DNA from: Paenibacillus phyllosphaerae
Lineage (GTDB): Bacteria > Bacillota > Bacilli > Paenibacillales > Paenibacillaceae
Assembly: GCF_014192105.1 (NCBI RefSeq)
Contig: NZ_JACHXK010000013.1
Location: 130,380-194,379 of the forward strand
Length of the DNA stretch: 64,000 nucleotides
Direction: 5' to 3'
Shown here: positions 1 through 10,453 of the stretch, piece after piece
Layout of the letters: every line of letters begins with the position of its first letter
Numbering within the stretch: position 1 is the first letter of the stretch
Notes under the pieces: model-generated
The model's database searches: none
The model's input: only the letters and a program-made list of their open reading frames with translations
What the model was told of the DNA's origin: nothing
Position numbers and translations under genes: made by a program

Positions 1-2
1 CA

Positions 3-713
3 CGCTTCATATCCGGCACCGTGGAGCAGGCACGACTGCAGCAGCAACCGTTCATTCTGACGCTGTCAAGCGGCGAGATTATTTCTGCCCGATCCCTTAT
101 CATATCTACCGGCGCTTCTGCAAAATATATGGGTATCCCTGGCGAACGGGAGAACGCGGGGCATAGCGTCAGTCATGCCAGCACCCGCGACGGTTTCTTC
201 GTTCAAGGCCGTAAGCTGATCGAGATCGACGGCAACGAATCGGCTACCGAAGAAGCTATTTTCTTCACCCCTTTTGCCTCCGAGGCAAGACTCATCCATC
301 GACGGATGGAGCATCGCACGCGACAACTGATGCAGGAACGCGCACGCGCTAATCCGAACATTAAGTGGACGATGGACGTGAGGCCGATCGAGGTCATCCC
401 CGGCGAGATTGGCCTTCATGGGCTGAAGGTCGCCGTCAATACGACGGGCGTAGATCAACTGCTTGACCCTGACGGCATTCTCGTCGCTCATGGCCCTGCC
501 GCAAGCTGCCCCTTGGGCTGGGAACCCGAACGGGATGATCAAGGCCGGATCAAGGTTGTACCCGGCACAAGCGCAACGAGCATCCCTGGCGTGTTCGCCT
601 GCGGGGATGTGCAAGACCGCTTAAGTTCGGAAGGAATCGACGCAGCCGGCAGCGGCTGCATTGCCGCCCTGGATTGCGAGCATTTTTTGGCCGCGCTATC
701 CCCTGCCGCATGA
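3..713 (+). CDS. Thioredoxin-reductase-like flavoprotein lacking redox cysteines (5' partial)
   Basis: The reading frame is open to the left edge, so the N-terminus (about 80 residues, with the first FAD motif) is missing. What remains aligns along its length with the C-terminal two thirds of TrxB: STGASAKYMGIPGE, the IHRR pocket motif, and the FAD motif GVFACGDVQD followed by AAGSGCIAALDCEHFL. Where TrxB has the redox-active CAVC before DGFF, this protein reads ASTR, so both cysteines are gone. The NADPH glycine motif GGGDSA reads IDGNESA, and the FAD-contacting RQA reads SEG. Dithiol-disulfide exchange is therefore unlikely. It may be a repurposed flavoprotein or a decaying paralogue with an intact frame. 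Family assignment is sure; function is not. Confidence 0.85.
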   Translation, partial: RFISGTVEQARLQQQPFILTLSSGEIISARSLIISTGASAKYMGIPGERENAGHSVSHASTRDGFFVQGRKLIEIDGNESATEEAIFFTPFASEARLIHRRMEHRTRQLMQERARANPNIKWTMDVRPIEVIPGEIGLHGLKVAVNTTGVDQLLDPDGILVAHGPAASCPLGWEPERDDQGRIKVVPGTSATSIPGVFACGDVQDRLSSEGIDAAGSGCIAALDCEHFLAALSPAA

Positions 714-782
714 TGGATTCAACTGGAGAAGGACAGGTTTAAGTAAGAGTAGACAAACCATATTGATGAGGAGTGTTGTACA

Positions 783-1238
783 ATGGCAACTGCAGCAGCA
801 ACTAAAACCGTTCAAGATATTCTGAACAAACAGGTCTCGAACTGGAGCGTTCTCTACGTCAAGCTTCATAACTTCCACTGGTATGTCAAAGGCTCGCAAT
901 TCTTCACCCTGCATGTGAAATTCCAGGAGTTCTACGAAGAGGCTGCCCTCCACGTCGACGAGCTGGCTGAGCGTCTGCTCGCGATTGGCGGCAAACCGGA
1001 AGCGACGATGGCCCGCTATCTGGAGTCTGCCAGCATCAAAGAAGCGAAGGGCAACGAATCGGCCGAGCAAATGGTCGATTCGCTGATCGACGACTTCGGC
1101 ACCGTGATCGAAGAACTGAAGGAAGGCATGGAGAAAGCGGAGAAAGCCGACGACGAGACGACTGCCGACATGCTGCTCGCCATTCACAGCACGCTCGAGA
1201 AGCATGTGTGGATGCTGAAAGCTTTCAACGGCCGTTAA
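783..1238 (+). CDS. dps: Dps-family ferritin-like DNA-protection protein
   Basis: This 151-residue protein has the usual Dps/MrgA length. The family assembles 12-subunit cages that oxidise and store iron with hydrogen peroxide and protect DNA under oxidative stress. The intersubunit ferroxidase ligands are visible: His32 in NFHWYV, His44, Asp59 and Glu63 in HVDELAE. The N-terminal tail is short and alanine-rich, without a lysine-rich DNA-binding extension. The ATG follows a GAGGAG ribosome site. It lies 69 bp after the TrxB-like gene and ends in its own terminator. No PerR box was clear upstream. Confidence 0.93.
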   Translation: MATAAATKTVQDILNKQVSNWSVLYVKLHNFHWYVKGSQFFTLHVKFQEFYEEAALHVDELAERLLAIGGKPEATMARYLESASIKEAKGNESAEQMVDSLIDDFGTVIEELKEGMEKAEKADDETTADMLLAIHSTLEKHVWMLKAFNGR

Positions 1239-1281
1239 GTTAAGGCACGCGGGCGATTAGGAAGACGGATGAATGAATATA

Positions 1282-1324
1282 GGGCGTTCCTCTCTGCCTC
1301 ACATGGCAGAGGGGAACGCCCTTT
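1282..1324 (+). terminator. Rho-independent terminator after dps
   Basis: GGGCGTTCC-TCTCTGCC pairs with GGCAGAGG-GGAACGCCC around a 6-nt loop, giving a 17-bp stem with one G-U pair, followed by TTT. It also lies just past the stop of the converging metY gene and could serve both strands. Confidence 0.85.
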
Positions 1325-1331
1325 GTATTCC

Positions 1332-2827
<1,496 letters not shown>

Positions 2828-2868
2828 AGGTGTCTAAGTTAATCGCATTGGAATACTTGGTTTTGTTA

Positions 2869-2897
2869 AGCCTACCACGAGCTCCGGCTCTCGTCAA
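2869..2897 (-). promoter_or_regulatory. Possible sigma-A promoter for metY
   Basis: Minus-strand TTGACG, 17 bp, TAGGCT. The -35 is good and the -10 weak. If real, the hairpin at 2781-2827 lies in the metY leader. Confidence 0.35.
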
Positions 2898-2972
2898 CGA
2901 AAATTTGACATTGTATTCCACTGCTTCCCGGGCACAAAGGGACAGGCCGCATGCGTACGGCCCGCGTTCCCG

Positions 2973-4913
2973 TTAGCGCTGTTTGTTCGCGGCGATCTGC
3001 TCCGCCAGCTCGTTCAGATAAGCCCAACGCTCCATCAATTCTTCGAGTTTCGCTTCGAGCTGCTGCTGCTCCTCCACCAGCTGTTGGACCAGCATCGAGT
3101 CGCTGCCTGCGGCCTCCATCTTCGCCAGCACGTTCCCCAGCGTCTCCTCGGTCTGCGCGATCACGTCATCGATCGTCTCGAATTCCTTCTGCTCTTTATA
3201 CGACATTTTCGTCGGACGAACAGACTCCTCCTGCCGCGGAGCCGCCCCCGCCTGAGCTGCCGCGTTGGTGCGCGGCTTGCTTGCTTCCGCCTGCGCTTTG
3301 GCCGACGCTGCGCTGGATGCAGCGGCCTGCTCGGCATATTCGCTGTAATTGCCCACATGCGTGGTGATCACGCCGTCTCCTTCGAAGGCGAATATGCGGT
3401 CGACCGTGCGGTCCAGGAAGTACCGGTCATGGGACACGACGAACACAACGCCCGGGAAATCGTCCAAATAATCCTCGAGCACCGTCAGCGTCTGAATGTC
3501 CAGATCGTTCGTCGGCTCATCGAGCAGCAGCACGTTCGGCGCGTTCATGAGGACGCGCAACAGCTGTACCCTGCGCTTCTCGCCGCCGGAAAGCTTGCTG
3601 ATCGGCGACCATTGGAGCGTCGACGAGAATAAGAACCGCTCCAGCATCTGGGAAGCGGAAATGGTCGAGCCGTCACCGGTCGTAATCTGCTCGGCGCCCT
3701 CGCGAATATATTCGATGACGCGCAGGCTCTCGTCCATCTCCTCCCGCTCCTGCGAGAAGACGCCCAGGCGTACGGTCGGACCGAGATCCACCTGACCGGC
3801 ATCCGGCGACAGCTGGCCGGAGATCAGCTTCAGCAGCGTCGACTTGCCCAGGCCGTTGCGGCCGACGATCCCGACACGGTCCTCCGGCACCGCGATATAA
3901 CTGAAATCGCGAATGACGGTTCTTCCTTCGAACGCCTTGCTTACCTCTTCGATCTCCACGATCTTCTTGCCGAGGCGCGCTGAGGCGATCGACATCTCGA
4001 GCTTATCGCTTCCCTTCTCCGGCGCAGCCGCCTTCAGCGCCTCGAAGCGCTCGATTCTCGCCTTCTGCTTCGTCGTCCGGGCTTTCGCGCCGCGGCGCAT
4101 CCAGGCAAGCTCGTTGCGGAACAGATTCTGCCGCTTTGATTCGGAAGCCGCCTCGCGCTCTTCGCGCTCCAGCTTCAGTTCCAGGAATCGGCTGTAATTG
4201 GCCGTGTAGAAATGCGCCCGACCGCGATCGAGCTCCAGCGTCCGGTTGCTGACCCGGTCGAGGAAATAGCGATCATGGGTAATCATCAGCAGCGCGCCCT
4301 TACGCTTGGCCAGCATCTGCTCGAGCCAAGCGACCGACTCGTTGTCGATATGGTTCGTCGGCTCGTCGAGCAGCAATACATCGGACGGCTGAATGAGCGC
4401 GGCCGCCATCGCCACGCGCTTGCGCTGGCCGCCGGACAACGTGCCGAGTTTCGCCTCGAACATCGTAATACCCAGCTTCGTCAGCGCCGTCTTCGCTTCG
4501 CTCTCGATCGTCCACGCATCCAGCTCGTCCATGCGCTGATTCGCGCGAACGAGCCTCTCCTGCGTGGCCGTATCGTTCGGGTTCAGCTCCAGCGCCTGCA
4601 GCGTCTCCGCATAGGCGCGAACGGCTTTCATCTGCTCGGAATCGCCGCCGAGCACATGCTCCAGCACGGTCGCCTGCGGATCGAACACCGGGTCCTGCGC
4701 CAGCAGCTGGATCGAGATCCCGTTCGCGGTCATAATCTGTCCGGAATCCGGCGGCTCGAGGCCTGCCACTACCTTCATGAAGGTGGACTTGCCTGTCCCG
4801 TTCACGCCAATAATCCCGATTTTGTCGCCCGCCTCAATCCCGAACGACACGTCTTCGAACAGCATCTTCTCGCCATAGCTTTTCGTTATATGGTCAACCG
4901 TTAACACGTGCAT
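2973..4913 (-). CDS. ABC-F ATPase, Uup/YfmR type
   Basis: This 646-residue soluble protein has two ABC ATPase domains and no membrane segments, the ABC-F layout of ribosome-associated translation factors. Domain 1 has GVNGTGKST, LSGGQRKRVA and LLLDEPTNHID; domain 2 has GRNGLGKST, LSGGEKRRVQ and LLLDEPTNDLD. The linker has ELAWMRRGAKARTTKQKAR, typical of the Uup branch. An alanine-rich spacer leads to a C-terminal charged coiled coil from about residue 565, as in Uup and B. subtilis YfmR. By family it probably relieves stalled ribosomes; an antibiotic-resistance role is less likely for this branch. Repeat copy A lies directly upstream. Confidence 0.92.
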   Translation of the reverse strand: MHVLTVDHITKSYGEKMLFEDVSFGIEAGDKIGIIGVNGTGKSTFMKVVAGLEPPDSGQIMTANGISIQLLAQDPVFDPQATVLEHVLGGDSEQMKAVRAYAETLQALELNPNDTATQERLVRANQRMDELDAWTIESEAKTALTKLGITMFEAKLGTLSGGQRKRVAMAAALIQPSDVLLLDEPTNHIDNESVAWLEQMLAKRKGALLMITHDRYFLDRVSNRTLELDRGRAHFYTANYSRFLELKLEREEREAASESKRQNLFRNELAWMRRGAKARTTKQKARIERFEALKAAAPEKGSDKLEMSIASARLGKKIVEIEEVSKAFEGRTVIRDFSYIAVPEDRVGIVGRNGLGKSTLLKLISGQLSPDAGQVDLGPTVRLGVFSQEREEMDESLRVIEYIREGAEQITTGDGSTISASQMLERFLFSSTLQWSPISKLSGGEKRRVQLLRVLMNAPNVLLLDEPTNDLDIQTLTVLEDYLDDFPGVVFVVSHDRYFLDRTVDRIFAFEGDGVITTHVGNYSEYAEQAAASSAASAKAQAEASKPRTNAAAQAGAAPRQEESVRPTKMSYKEQKEFETIDDVIAQTEETLGNVLAKMEAAGSDSMLVQQLVEEQQQLEAKLEELMERWAYLNELAEQIAANKQR

Positions 4914-5003
4914 TATCGCTACCGCCTATCTGCCTGAGATGAACCGAACTTAGGTTGTTCGTTTCTTTAACTTTATCCGATGTTGGTGCCTCCGGCAACA
5001 GGG

Positions 5004-5329
5004 AGGGGCTCCGCCCCTTGAACCCCTTTGTTTTATCCTCGCCCCTTCCCCCTCCATCGGAGGGGAACCAGAGGGCCCCGTCCCTCTGGACACCCGGAAA
5101 CGGCGTGACTCGGAACGCGGCCGTCTTCGATGTGTCCTTTCGCGGGCGGCTCGCTTTTGTCCTACGGAATCGGCATGCGATTCAACATGCCGATTCCGCT
5201 AGGACAAAGCTCCGGGTTCGAGCTTCGTTCGTTACGTTGTGCCTCGGGGAGGTGACTCGTAGGTTGCTTGCCTGGTGCCAGCCGCGTGCTGACTCTCGCT
5301 TGACGTCCACTTCGTGGACACGCTTTACG
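5004..5329 (+). repeat. Dispersed structured intergenic repeat, copy A
   Basis: Full-length copy. Order: hairpin GGGGCTCCGCCCC; CCCCTCC/GGAGGGG hairpin (5049-5065); CCAGAGGG/CCCTCTGG hairpin; block GACACCCG; block ACGCGGCCGTCTTCGATG; long central stem with arms 5153-5164 and 5200-5210 plus an inner GGAATCGGCATG/CATGCCGATTCC stem; block TTCGTTCGTTACGTTGTGCC; and GTCCAC-TTC-GTGGAC (5305-5319). It fills most of the 513-bp gap between the ABC-F and pyk genes and runs antisense to both. It has no conserved reading frame. Confidence 0.9.
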
Positions 5330-5355
5330 TTCCAAGGCAAAATCTTAAAACACAA

Positions 5356-5395
5356 TAAAAACAGCGCCGCAAGGATTCGCTCCCGGCGGCGCTGT
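5356..5395 (-). terminator. Terminator of pyk
   Basis: Arms ACAGCGCCGC (5361-5370) and GCGGCGCTGT (5386-5395), followed on the minus strand by TTTTATTGTG. It lies 30 bp past the pyk stop, so no C-terminal domain is encoded downstream. Confidence 0.88.
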
Positions 5396-5426
5396 TGCCT
5401 ATTTATTCAAACGGCGGTTAGGCCGA

Positions 5427-6467
5427 TTATGCCAATACGGCTTGTTTCTGCGATGCGGCAACTTCTTGCTCGGCGCGAATCGCGATTGCCGCCATCGTGC
5501 GGACCGCTTCGAGCGGGTACTTCCCTGCGGCTGTTTCGCCGGACAGCATAACCGCGTCCGTGCCATCCCATACCGCGTTCGCAACGTCGCCTGCTTCCGC
5601 GCGCGTCGGGCGAGGCTGCACTTGCATCGACTCGAGCATTTGCGTCGCGGTCACGACGAACTTGCCCGCTTTGTTACATGCTGCAATCATGCGCTTCTGC
5701 GCAACCGGTACGTCTTCGATCGGAATCTCGACGCCGAGGTCGCCGCGTGCGACCATGATGCTGTCCGAAGCTTCGATGATCGCTTCCAGCTCATCGAGGC
5801 CTTCTTGATTCTCTATCTTCGACATAACCTTAATATGGGACGCGCCTTTGTCCGCGAGCATCTGCTTCACTTCGCGCACATCTTCCGCACGGCGGACGAA
5901 CGACATCGCGATCATGTCGACGTTGTTCTCGATGCCGAAAGCGATATGCATTTTGTCACGCTCGGTTACGCCTGGCAGCGACGTGCGGATGCCTGGGAGG
6001 TTAACGCCTTTGCGGGATTTGATCACGCCGCCGTTCACGATCTTGCATACAACGTCCGTTCCTTCGATACGCTCTACGACCAGCTCGATCAAGCCGTCGT
6101 CAATCATAATGCGGGATCCGACCTTAACGTCCTTCGACAGGTCATACGAGACCGAGATGCGGTCGATCGTGCCTGCGATCTGCTCGGTTGTCAGCGTCAG
6201 CGTCTCGCCGCTTTGCAGCTGGTATGCCGGCTCTGCCAGGTTGCCTGTGCGAATCTCAGGTCCTTTGATATCAAGCATAACTTCGATCGTCACGCCCAGT
6301 TTGCTTGCCGCTGCGCGAACCATCTCAATCCGTTCTTTATGGTCATCCAGCTCGCCGTGCGCCAGGTTCAGCCTTGCGATGTTCATGCCTGCTCCGATCA
6401 TGTTCTCCAGCATGTCTGCCGACAAACAAGCCGGCCCCATCGTACATACGATTTGTGTTTTTTTCAT
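5427..6467 (-). CDS. pyk: Pyruvate kinase lacking the C-terminal allosteric domain
   Basis: Pyruvate kinase converts phosphoenolpyruvate and ADP to pyruvate and ATP. The A and B domains are complete: [24 protein letters not shown], the catalytic-lysine motif [20 protein letters not shown], and TQMLESM...[16 protein letters not shown]. The protein ends right after the A-domain helix at [11 protein letters not shown], giving 346 residues against about 470-585 for usual enzymes. Two potassium-site residues differ: RLNLAHG has Ala36 where RLNFSHG has Ser, and LDIKGPE has Ile67 where LDTKGPE has Thr. The ATG follows AGGAGTGG; an upstream in-frame ATG at 6542 has no ribosome site. It is probably a second, non-allosteric isozyme. 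Confidence 0.9.
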   Translation of the reverse strand: MKKTQIVCTMGPACLSADMLENMIGAGMNIARLNLAHGELDDHKERIEMVRAAASKLGVTIEVMLDIKGPEIRTGNLAEPAYQLQSGETLTLTTEQIAGTIDRISVSYDLSKDVKVGSRIMIDDGLIELVVERIEGTDVVCKIVNGGVIKSRKGVNLPGIRTSLPGVTERDKMHIAFGIENNVDMIAMSFVRRAEDVREVKQMLADKGASHIKVMSKIENQEGLDELEAIIEASDSIMVARGDLGVEIPIEDVPVAQKRMIAACNKAGKFVVTATQMLESMQVQPRPTRAEAGDVANAVWDGTDAVMLSGETAAGKYPLEAVRTMAAIAIRAEQEVAASQKQAVLA

Positions 6468-6551
6468 CGCTTTGTCCACTCCTGTCAAATGCAATCGTAC
6501 TTTGTCGCTCGTTAGTACCATTGTACAGGAGGCGCTAGTCAAGATCGATGA

Positions 6552-6578
6552 ACTATAGTACAGTAATTATACTATAGT
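6552..6578. promoter_or_regulatory. Twin ACTATAGT palindromes flanking a TATAAT box
   Basis: The perfect 8-bp palindrome ACTATAGT occurs at 6552-6559 and 6571-6578, 19 bp centre to centre, inside the 136-bp divergent gap between pyk and the AraC-type gene. A minus-strand TATAAT (6566-6571) lies between them, with no good -35. This suits an operator controlling pyk, the regulator, or both. Confidence 0.5.
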
Positions 6579-6603
6579 CCGACGATAAATTGAGGGAAGT
6601 CCC

Positions 6604-7395
6604 ATGTTCAGCATATTTCATATCGGCGAAGAGCGCGGGATCGTTCGTCAGGACAGACGGCGGCTGGGCAGCGACAGCTACGCCTTCGTCTGGGTGCGGT
6701 TCGGACAAGTTCACCTTGAGCTCGCTGGCAAAGCCTACACATGCCGCAAGAACGAGCTGATGCTCGTCCCCCCGGGCTGGATCGCATTCGAATTGAAAGG
6801 CGACACCAGCGGGATCCGCGATGCGATCGTCGTCCGCTTCAGTCCGTCGCAGGCTGAAGCTTCCGGTTTGCTGCCGCTGCTCGCCCGCAAGACGCCGCTG
6901 CTCTGGCCCACCCATATGCCGGAGCTGCTCGACGAGAAACTGCTTCAGCTCGTGAACCATTGGAGCGAGCGCGGCCCTTATTACTCGGTGCTGTGCGGCG
7001 CCCTGCTGACCGAGGCGCTTGTCCTCATCAACCGGGAGATGGATGTCGGGGAGAAGACGCCATCCGCTATTCAGCATACCGAGCGGATGAAGAGTTATAT
7101 CGACGACCATTACCGCGAGAAGATTACGAAGAACGAGCTCGGCGGCTACGTCGGCATCAGCCCGAATTACGCGGCCAGCTTATTCCGGAAGGTGACGGGG
7201 CTGACGATCAGCGATTTCGTCCATCGCAAGCGGATGAAGACCGCCCAATATTTGCTGCGCCACTCACAGCTCACCGTGCAGGAGATTTCCGAGCAGTTGG
7301 GCTACAGCGATCCCTCCTATTTCAACCGGACCTTCAAGCGGACAGTGGGCAGACTGCCCTCCGAGCTGATTGCCGAACGCAGCGTACGGGAATAA
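6604..7395 (+). CDS. AraC-family transcriptional regulator
   Basis: 263 residues. The N-terminal 150 look like a cupin-type sensing domain (VHLELAGKAYTCRKNELMLV). The C-terminal 100 are the AraC double helix-turn-helix, with the first helix pair around NELGGYVGISPNYAASLF and the signature VQEISEQLGYSDPSYFNRTF near the end. It is divergent from pyk with a paired palindrome between them, so local control of pyk is plausible. The ligand is unknown. The ATG follows GAGGGAAG. Confidence 0.92.
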   Translation: MFSIFHIGEERGIVRQDRRRLGSDSYAFVWVRFGQVHLELAGKAYTCRKNELMLVPPGWIAFELKGDTSGIRDAIVVRFSPSQAEASGLLPLLARKTPLLWPTHMPELLDEKLLQLVNHWSERGPYYSVLCGALLTEALVLINREMDVGEKTPSAIQHTERMKSYIDDHYREKITKNELGGYVGISPNYAASLFRKVTGLTISDFVHRKRMKTAQYLLRHSQLTVQEISEQLGYSDPSYFNRTFKRTVGRLPSELIAERSVRE

Positions 7396-7453
7396 AGAAT
7401 AGGAATCCATGTTCATACGTAAGAGCAGTCCACATAGAGAGGATGAATCGACC

Positions 7454-7747
7454 ATGAAGATCAACATTCTGAAAGCAGAGTTGAAAAATTACGGCAAGTC
7501 GGAGGGCTTCTTAGGCTTCGTGCATTTTGCGGTGGAAGGCCACAAATCCGATTATGAGCTGACGCTCAAAAGCAAAAACTGCGAAGACTGGATGTACAGC
7601 CTCAACTTCTTGAGCGGTCCGGGCAAAGAAATCCAGATCAATCAAGTCGAAGAGCAAATCGAAGAGAACGACGAGCTATTCGATACGCTGATCGACGCGG
7701 CGCTGGATGCGCTGGAGCAAGAGCAAAGCCAAGGCAACGCCGAATAG
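7454..7747 (+). CDS. Conserved hypothetical 97-residue protein
   Basis: A small soluble protein that I do not recognise. The N-terminal 60 residues alternate beta-like segments (KINILKAELKNYG, GFVHFAVEG, SDYELTLKS); the tail is very acidic and helical (QVEEQIEENDELFDTLIDAAL). No cysteine pairs, signal peptide or membrane segment. The ATG at 7454 is preferred because AGAGAGGATG lies 10 nt upstream; an in-frame ATG at 7409 has no ribosome site. It lies 58 bp after the AraC-type gene and before a terminator, so the two may be co-transcribed. Confidence 0.8.
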   Translation: MKINILKAELKNYGKSEGFLGFVHFAVEGHKSDYELTLKSKNCEDWMYSLNFLSGPGKEIQINQVEEQIEENDELFDTLIDAALDALEQEQSQGNAE

Positions 7748-7761
7748 AGCACGCTATGAAG

Positions 7762-7790
7762 AGCCGGGGAGCATGAATCCTCGGCTTTTG
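7762..7790 (+). terminator. Terminator after the 97-residue protein gene
   Basis: AGCCGGGGA pairs with TCCTCGGCT, then TTTTG. A second hairpin (GAACCT/AGGTTC, 7808-7826) with a downstream T-run follows and may help stop the converging germination operon. Confidence 0.75.
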
Positions 7791-7849
7791 TGTTGTTTCG
7801 ATGACGAGAACCTCAATTCCAGGTTCCTCTGGGCATTTTTTACTCTATA

Positions 7850-8989
7850 TTACGAAGCTCCTTCTCCGCTGTCAATCGGCTGCCCGCCGGATTTCTTACC
7901 CCATTTGGCACGTACGATGGTTGCGGCCAGCAGCACACTCGGGTACACCACTCCCAAGATGAGCGATTCCGAGGTCCAAGTGAGCGTGTCCCACTTCTTC
8001 AAGTAAACGTAATTCGGGTAGATGTAGAGCGACAGTACGAAGACGAGCAAGCCGAGCGGGACGCCGAGCGACTTGGCCTGTTTGGCGATGCCGAACGTCT
8101 GGGCTACCCCGGTGACGATGGCATGGAAATACAGCGTCAGCTTGAAATAGATCACGATGAACCAGAGGAAAGCCACGATGACCTCCACCCGTTGCAGGAA
8201 ATCGCCGACATTAATTTTGCGGGCGACCACATAGGTCGGATAGACCTGCACCGCCGTGTTCATCGGCCCCAGCACCATCGTGCTGACCAACACAAGGACG
8301 ACCAGCATGGAGCCGCTGACGAATCCGCCGATCAGGTAAGCCCGCTGCATGCTTTTCTGCCAGGGGATTGACCTGTGCATCGCCGCAAAGGTGATAAACA
8401 GCGGGAAATACGAATAAGTGACCACCGCCAGCGTCCCTCTTACGAACGACATGCCTTCCACTTCACTCAATGGCATCAGCTGATTGACCCGAATGTCCGG
8501 GATGATGAAGAAGAGGAAGAAAATAAACAGCAGCAGGACCCAGGGGAAGTAGATTTCCGCTGTACGCGCCATGGTCACGAGACCGAACTTCACGCCTGCG
8601 ACGACGGCAAACATGAACAGTACATGAATCGCCTCCATGGGCGTGTCCGGCATAATCTGCGTTCGGATGAAGCTTCCGATGTAGAACAGCACCTGGGAAG
8701 CGAACACGATAGTCAGTACCGCCACGAGCAGACTCACCGCTTTGCCCGGCAGGCGTCCGAACAATCGCTCGTTCATCTCGAACAGATTCTGCTCCGTATT
8801 TCGTTTGAAAATAAGCATGTAGAACCACAGCACCAGCGTCCCGGCCACTGTGCCGCCCAGCTGCAGAAGCCATGCCCCTTGCTTCGCTTCGGCGGCCAGC
8901 GTAGAAGGAACGACCAGAATCGTCGTCCCAATGATGAAGAAAATGACCAGAATCATTAGCTGCCTAGCGGTCAATGTTCCATCGTTCAT
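7850..8989 (-). CDS. Spore germinant receptor B subunit (GerAB family)
   Basis: 379 residues with about ten hydrophobic segments. It belongs to the endospore-germination branch of the APC amino-acid transporter superfamily, and in receptors this subunit binds the germinant. The N-terminus (LTARQLMILVIFFIIGTTIL) and the EIYFPWVLLLF region are typical. It is the last gene of a four-gene operon A-C-D-B; the usual order is A-B-C. It acts in the spore inner membrane. Confidence 0.92.
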   Translation of the reverse strand: MNDGTLTARQLMILVIFFIIGTTILVVPSTLAAEAKQGAWLLQLGGTVAGTLVLWFYMLIFKRNTEQNLFEMNERLFGRLPGKAVSLLVAVLTIVFASQVLFYIGSFIRTQIMPDTPMEAIHVLFMFAVVAGVKFGLVTMARTAEIYFPWVLLLFIFFLFFIIPDIRVNQLMPLSEVEGMSFVRGTLAVVTYSYFPLFITFAAMHRSIPWQKSMQRAYLIGGFVSGSMLVVLVLVSTMVLGPMNTAVQVYPTYVVARKINVGDFLQRVEVIVAFLWFIVIYFKLTLYFHAIVTGVAQTFGIAKQAKSLGVPLGLLVFVLSLYIYPNYVYLKKWDTLTWTSESLILGVVYPSVLLAATIVRAKWGKKSGGQPIDSGEGAS

Positions 8990-9010
8990 GCCTAACCCTC
9001 TTTATCTTCT

Positions 9011-9253
9011 TTAGCTTTCGATCAATCCTAGATGCAGCAGCATATTGTTCAGGGGCGTAAGCGCTGCTGTCAGCCAATCCGCAGGGTTCGGCAGCGCGAT
9101 GCCCAATCCTCGCAGCACAATCATGGCATTCCCCATGATTAAGACGGCCGCGTATACCGCCACGGTTCGCTTATGCTTCTTGGTCCATAGCCTTGTCAAT
9201 TCCACTGCTCCGACCAGGCAAGACAAGCCCAGCAGAATGCTCGCCGTTATCAT
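9011..9253 (-). CDS. Small two-helix D subunit of the germinant receptor
   Basis: 80 residues with two membrane segments (about 3-20 and 30-50) joined by a basic loop, WTKKHKRTV. Size, topology and position match the small D-type proteins that modulate several Bacillus germinant receptors. Its ATG overlaps the stop of the C subunit gene (ATGA), indicating translational coupling. The receptor assignment rests mainly on context, because such proteins diverge quickly. Confidence 0.75.
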   Translation of the reverse strand: MITASILLGLSCLVGAVELTRLWTKKHKRTVAVYAAVLIMGNAMIVLRGLGIALPNPADWLTAALTPLNNMLLHLGLIES

Positions 9254-10449
9254 AATCCGTCCTCCTCCATTTTCCGGACCGGCGATTCGCTGATCGTGCC
9301 GGTTCCCGTGATCATCGCCTTAACTTGAAGATGAACGACCAGCTTCTTGAACTCCTCGTCCCACTGCCGCTCCACCTGTTTCCAATAAGTCGGGTTCACC
9401 CGATGCAGCTCCAGGCCGAAGCCGAAGATGTCCGTACCTAGCGACTGCGCCTTCCGGATCACCTGCTCCATGTTTGTCTGACCGAATGCCTCCAGCTGGT
9501 GATTCATCTGTTCGAGGACGCTTGGGTCCGACAAGTCGATCGGACATTCGACGCTGGAGATGTTGCCTTGATATTGGACATCGACCCACACCTGCGGCTT
9601 ATTGTCGATGATCTTCCCTTTGAAGTCGGCCTTCACATTCGACGTATCGATGCCGATAATGCCCCCTTCAGGGCAAACAAGATGCACCGACGAACGGCGC
9701 ACCCGGTTCGTCAGCACCGAATAGCCGCGCGATTCCCGCTCGTTCAGCCATCCGACGAGCTTATCCTGCTTGAAGATGCCGATACCCGTGTGCTGGATTC
9801 GGACCGGAGGCGTCGCCGACTTCACATTCTGATCCAATCTGCCTTCCGCCGGATCGCCTACGACGCGAACGCCGCTCAGCACCGGACTCATCCCTGTCCC
9901 GAGCAGCAGATTGCTCAGGTCGTCGAGCTTAACGGAAGCTACCGGCGACCATTCCTTGTTGGCCACCTCGAGCGCATTGAAGATGAAATTCGCCGATATT
10001 TTCTCCATGGGCGTCGTAACGCCGAGAACATCCTTAGCCGAGTCTCCTTTCGCAATAAGGACGGTGAAATCCGATCGGATCTCGTTGCCGCGCATGAGGA
10101 AATCGACCGGTTTGGCAATGCCCCGCTTCGCCACTTCTTCCGACAAGACGACGATCCGGATGTGGGAGAAAAAGATTTTGCGGGAGATTGAGGACGTCAA
10201 TCGCCGTACGGCTTCGTTAAGCGACACGCCCTTGGCCGAGTACACGATGATCGGCGTCGTGTTATCCCCCTGCTTCTTGGCAATGCTGCTGGGGTTCACG
10301 ACTTGAACCGACAGCAGGTATTGATCGTCTTGTCGGTCAATGCCGATCGCCGAGGCAATCGACAGCTCGTTCAATTCCCTGCGGCTCCAGCAGCCGCCAA
10401 GGAACATCGGCATCAGCAGCAACACCAGAAGCCAGGCCCGATGTCTCAT
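9250..10449 (-). CDS. Spore germinant receptor C subunit, lipoprotein (GerAC family)
   Basis: 399 residues. A signal peptide with basic start (MRHRAW), a hydrophobic stretch and the lipobox LGGC make it a lipoprotein on the outer face of the spore inner membrane. SRRELNELSIASAIGID after the cysteine is the GerAC signature. The ATG at 10449 lies 4 bp after the A subunit stop; the longer frame from 10521 would overlap gerA and put 24 residues before the signal peptide. The 3' end overlaps the D subunit start. Confidence 0.92.
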   Translation of the reverse strand: MRHRAWLLVLLLMPMFLGGCWSRRELNELSIASAIGIDRQDDQYLLSVQVVNPSSIAKKQGDNTTPIIVYSAKGVSLNEAVRRLTSSISRKIFFSHIRIVVLSEEVAKRGIAKPVDFLMRGNEIRSDFTVLIAKGDSAKDVLGVTTPMEKISANFIFNALEVANKEWSPVASVKLDDLSNLLLGTGMSPVLSGVRVVGDPAEGRLDQNVKSATPPVRIQHTGIGIFKQDKLVGWLNERESRGYSVLTNRVRRSSVHLVCPEGGIIGIDTSNVKADFKGKIIDNKPQVWVDVQYQGNISSVECPIDLSDPSVLEQMNHQLEAFGQTNMEQVIRKAQSLGTDIFGFGLELHRVNPTYWKQVERQWDEEFKKLVVHLQVKAMITGTGTISESPVRKMEEDGL

Positions 10450-10453
10450 GCGC

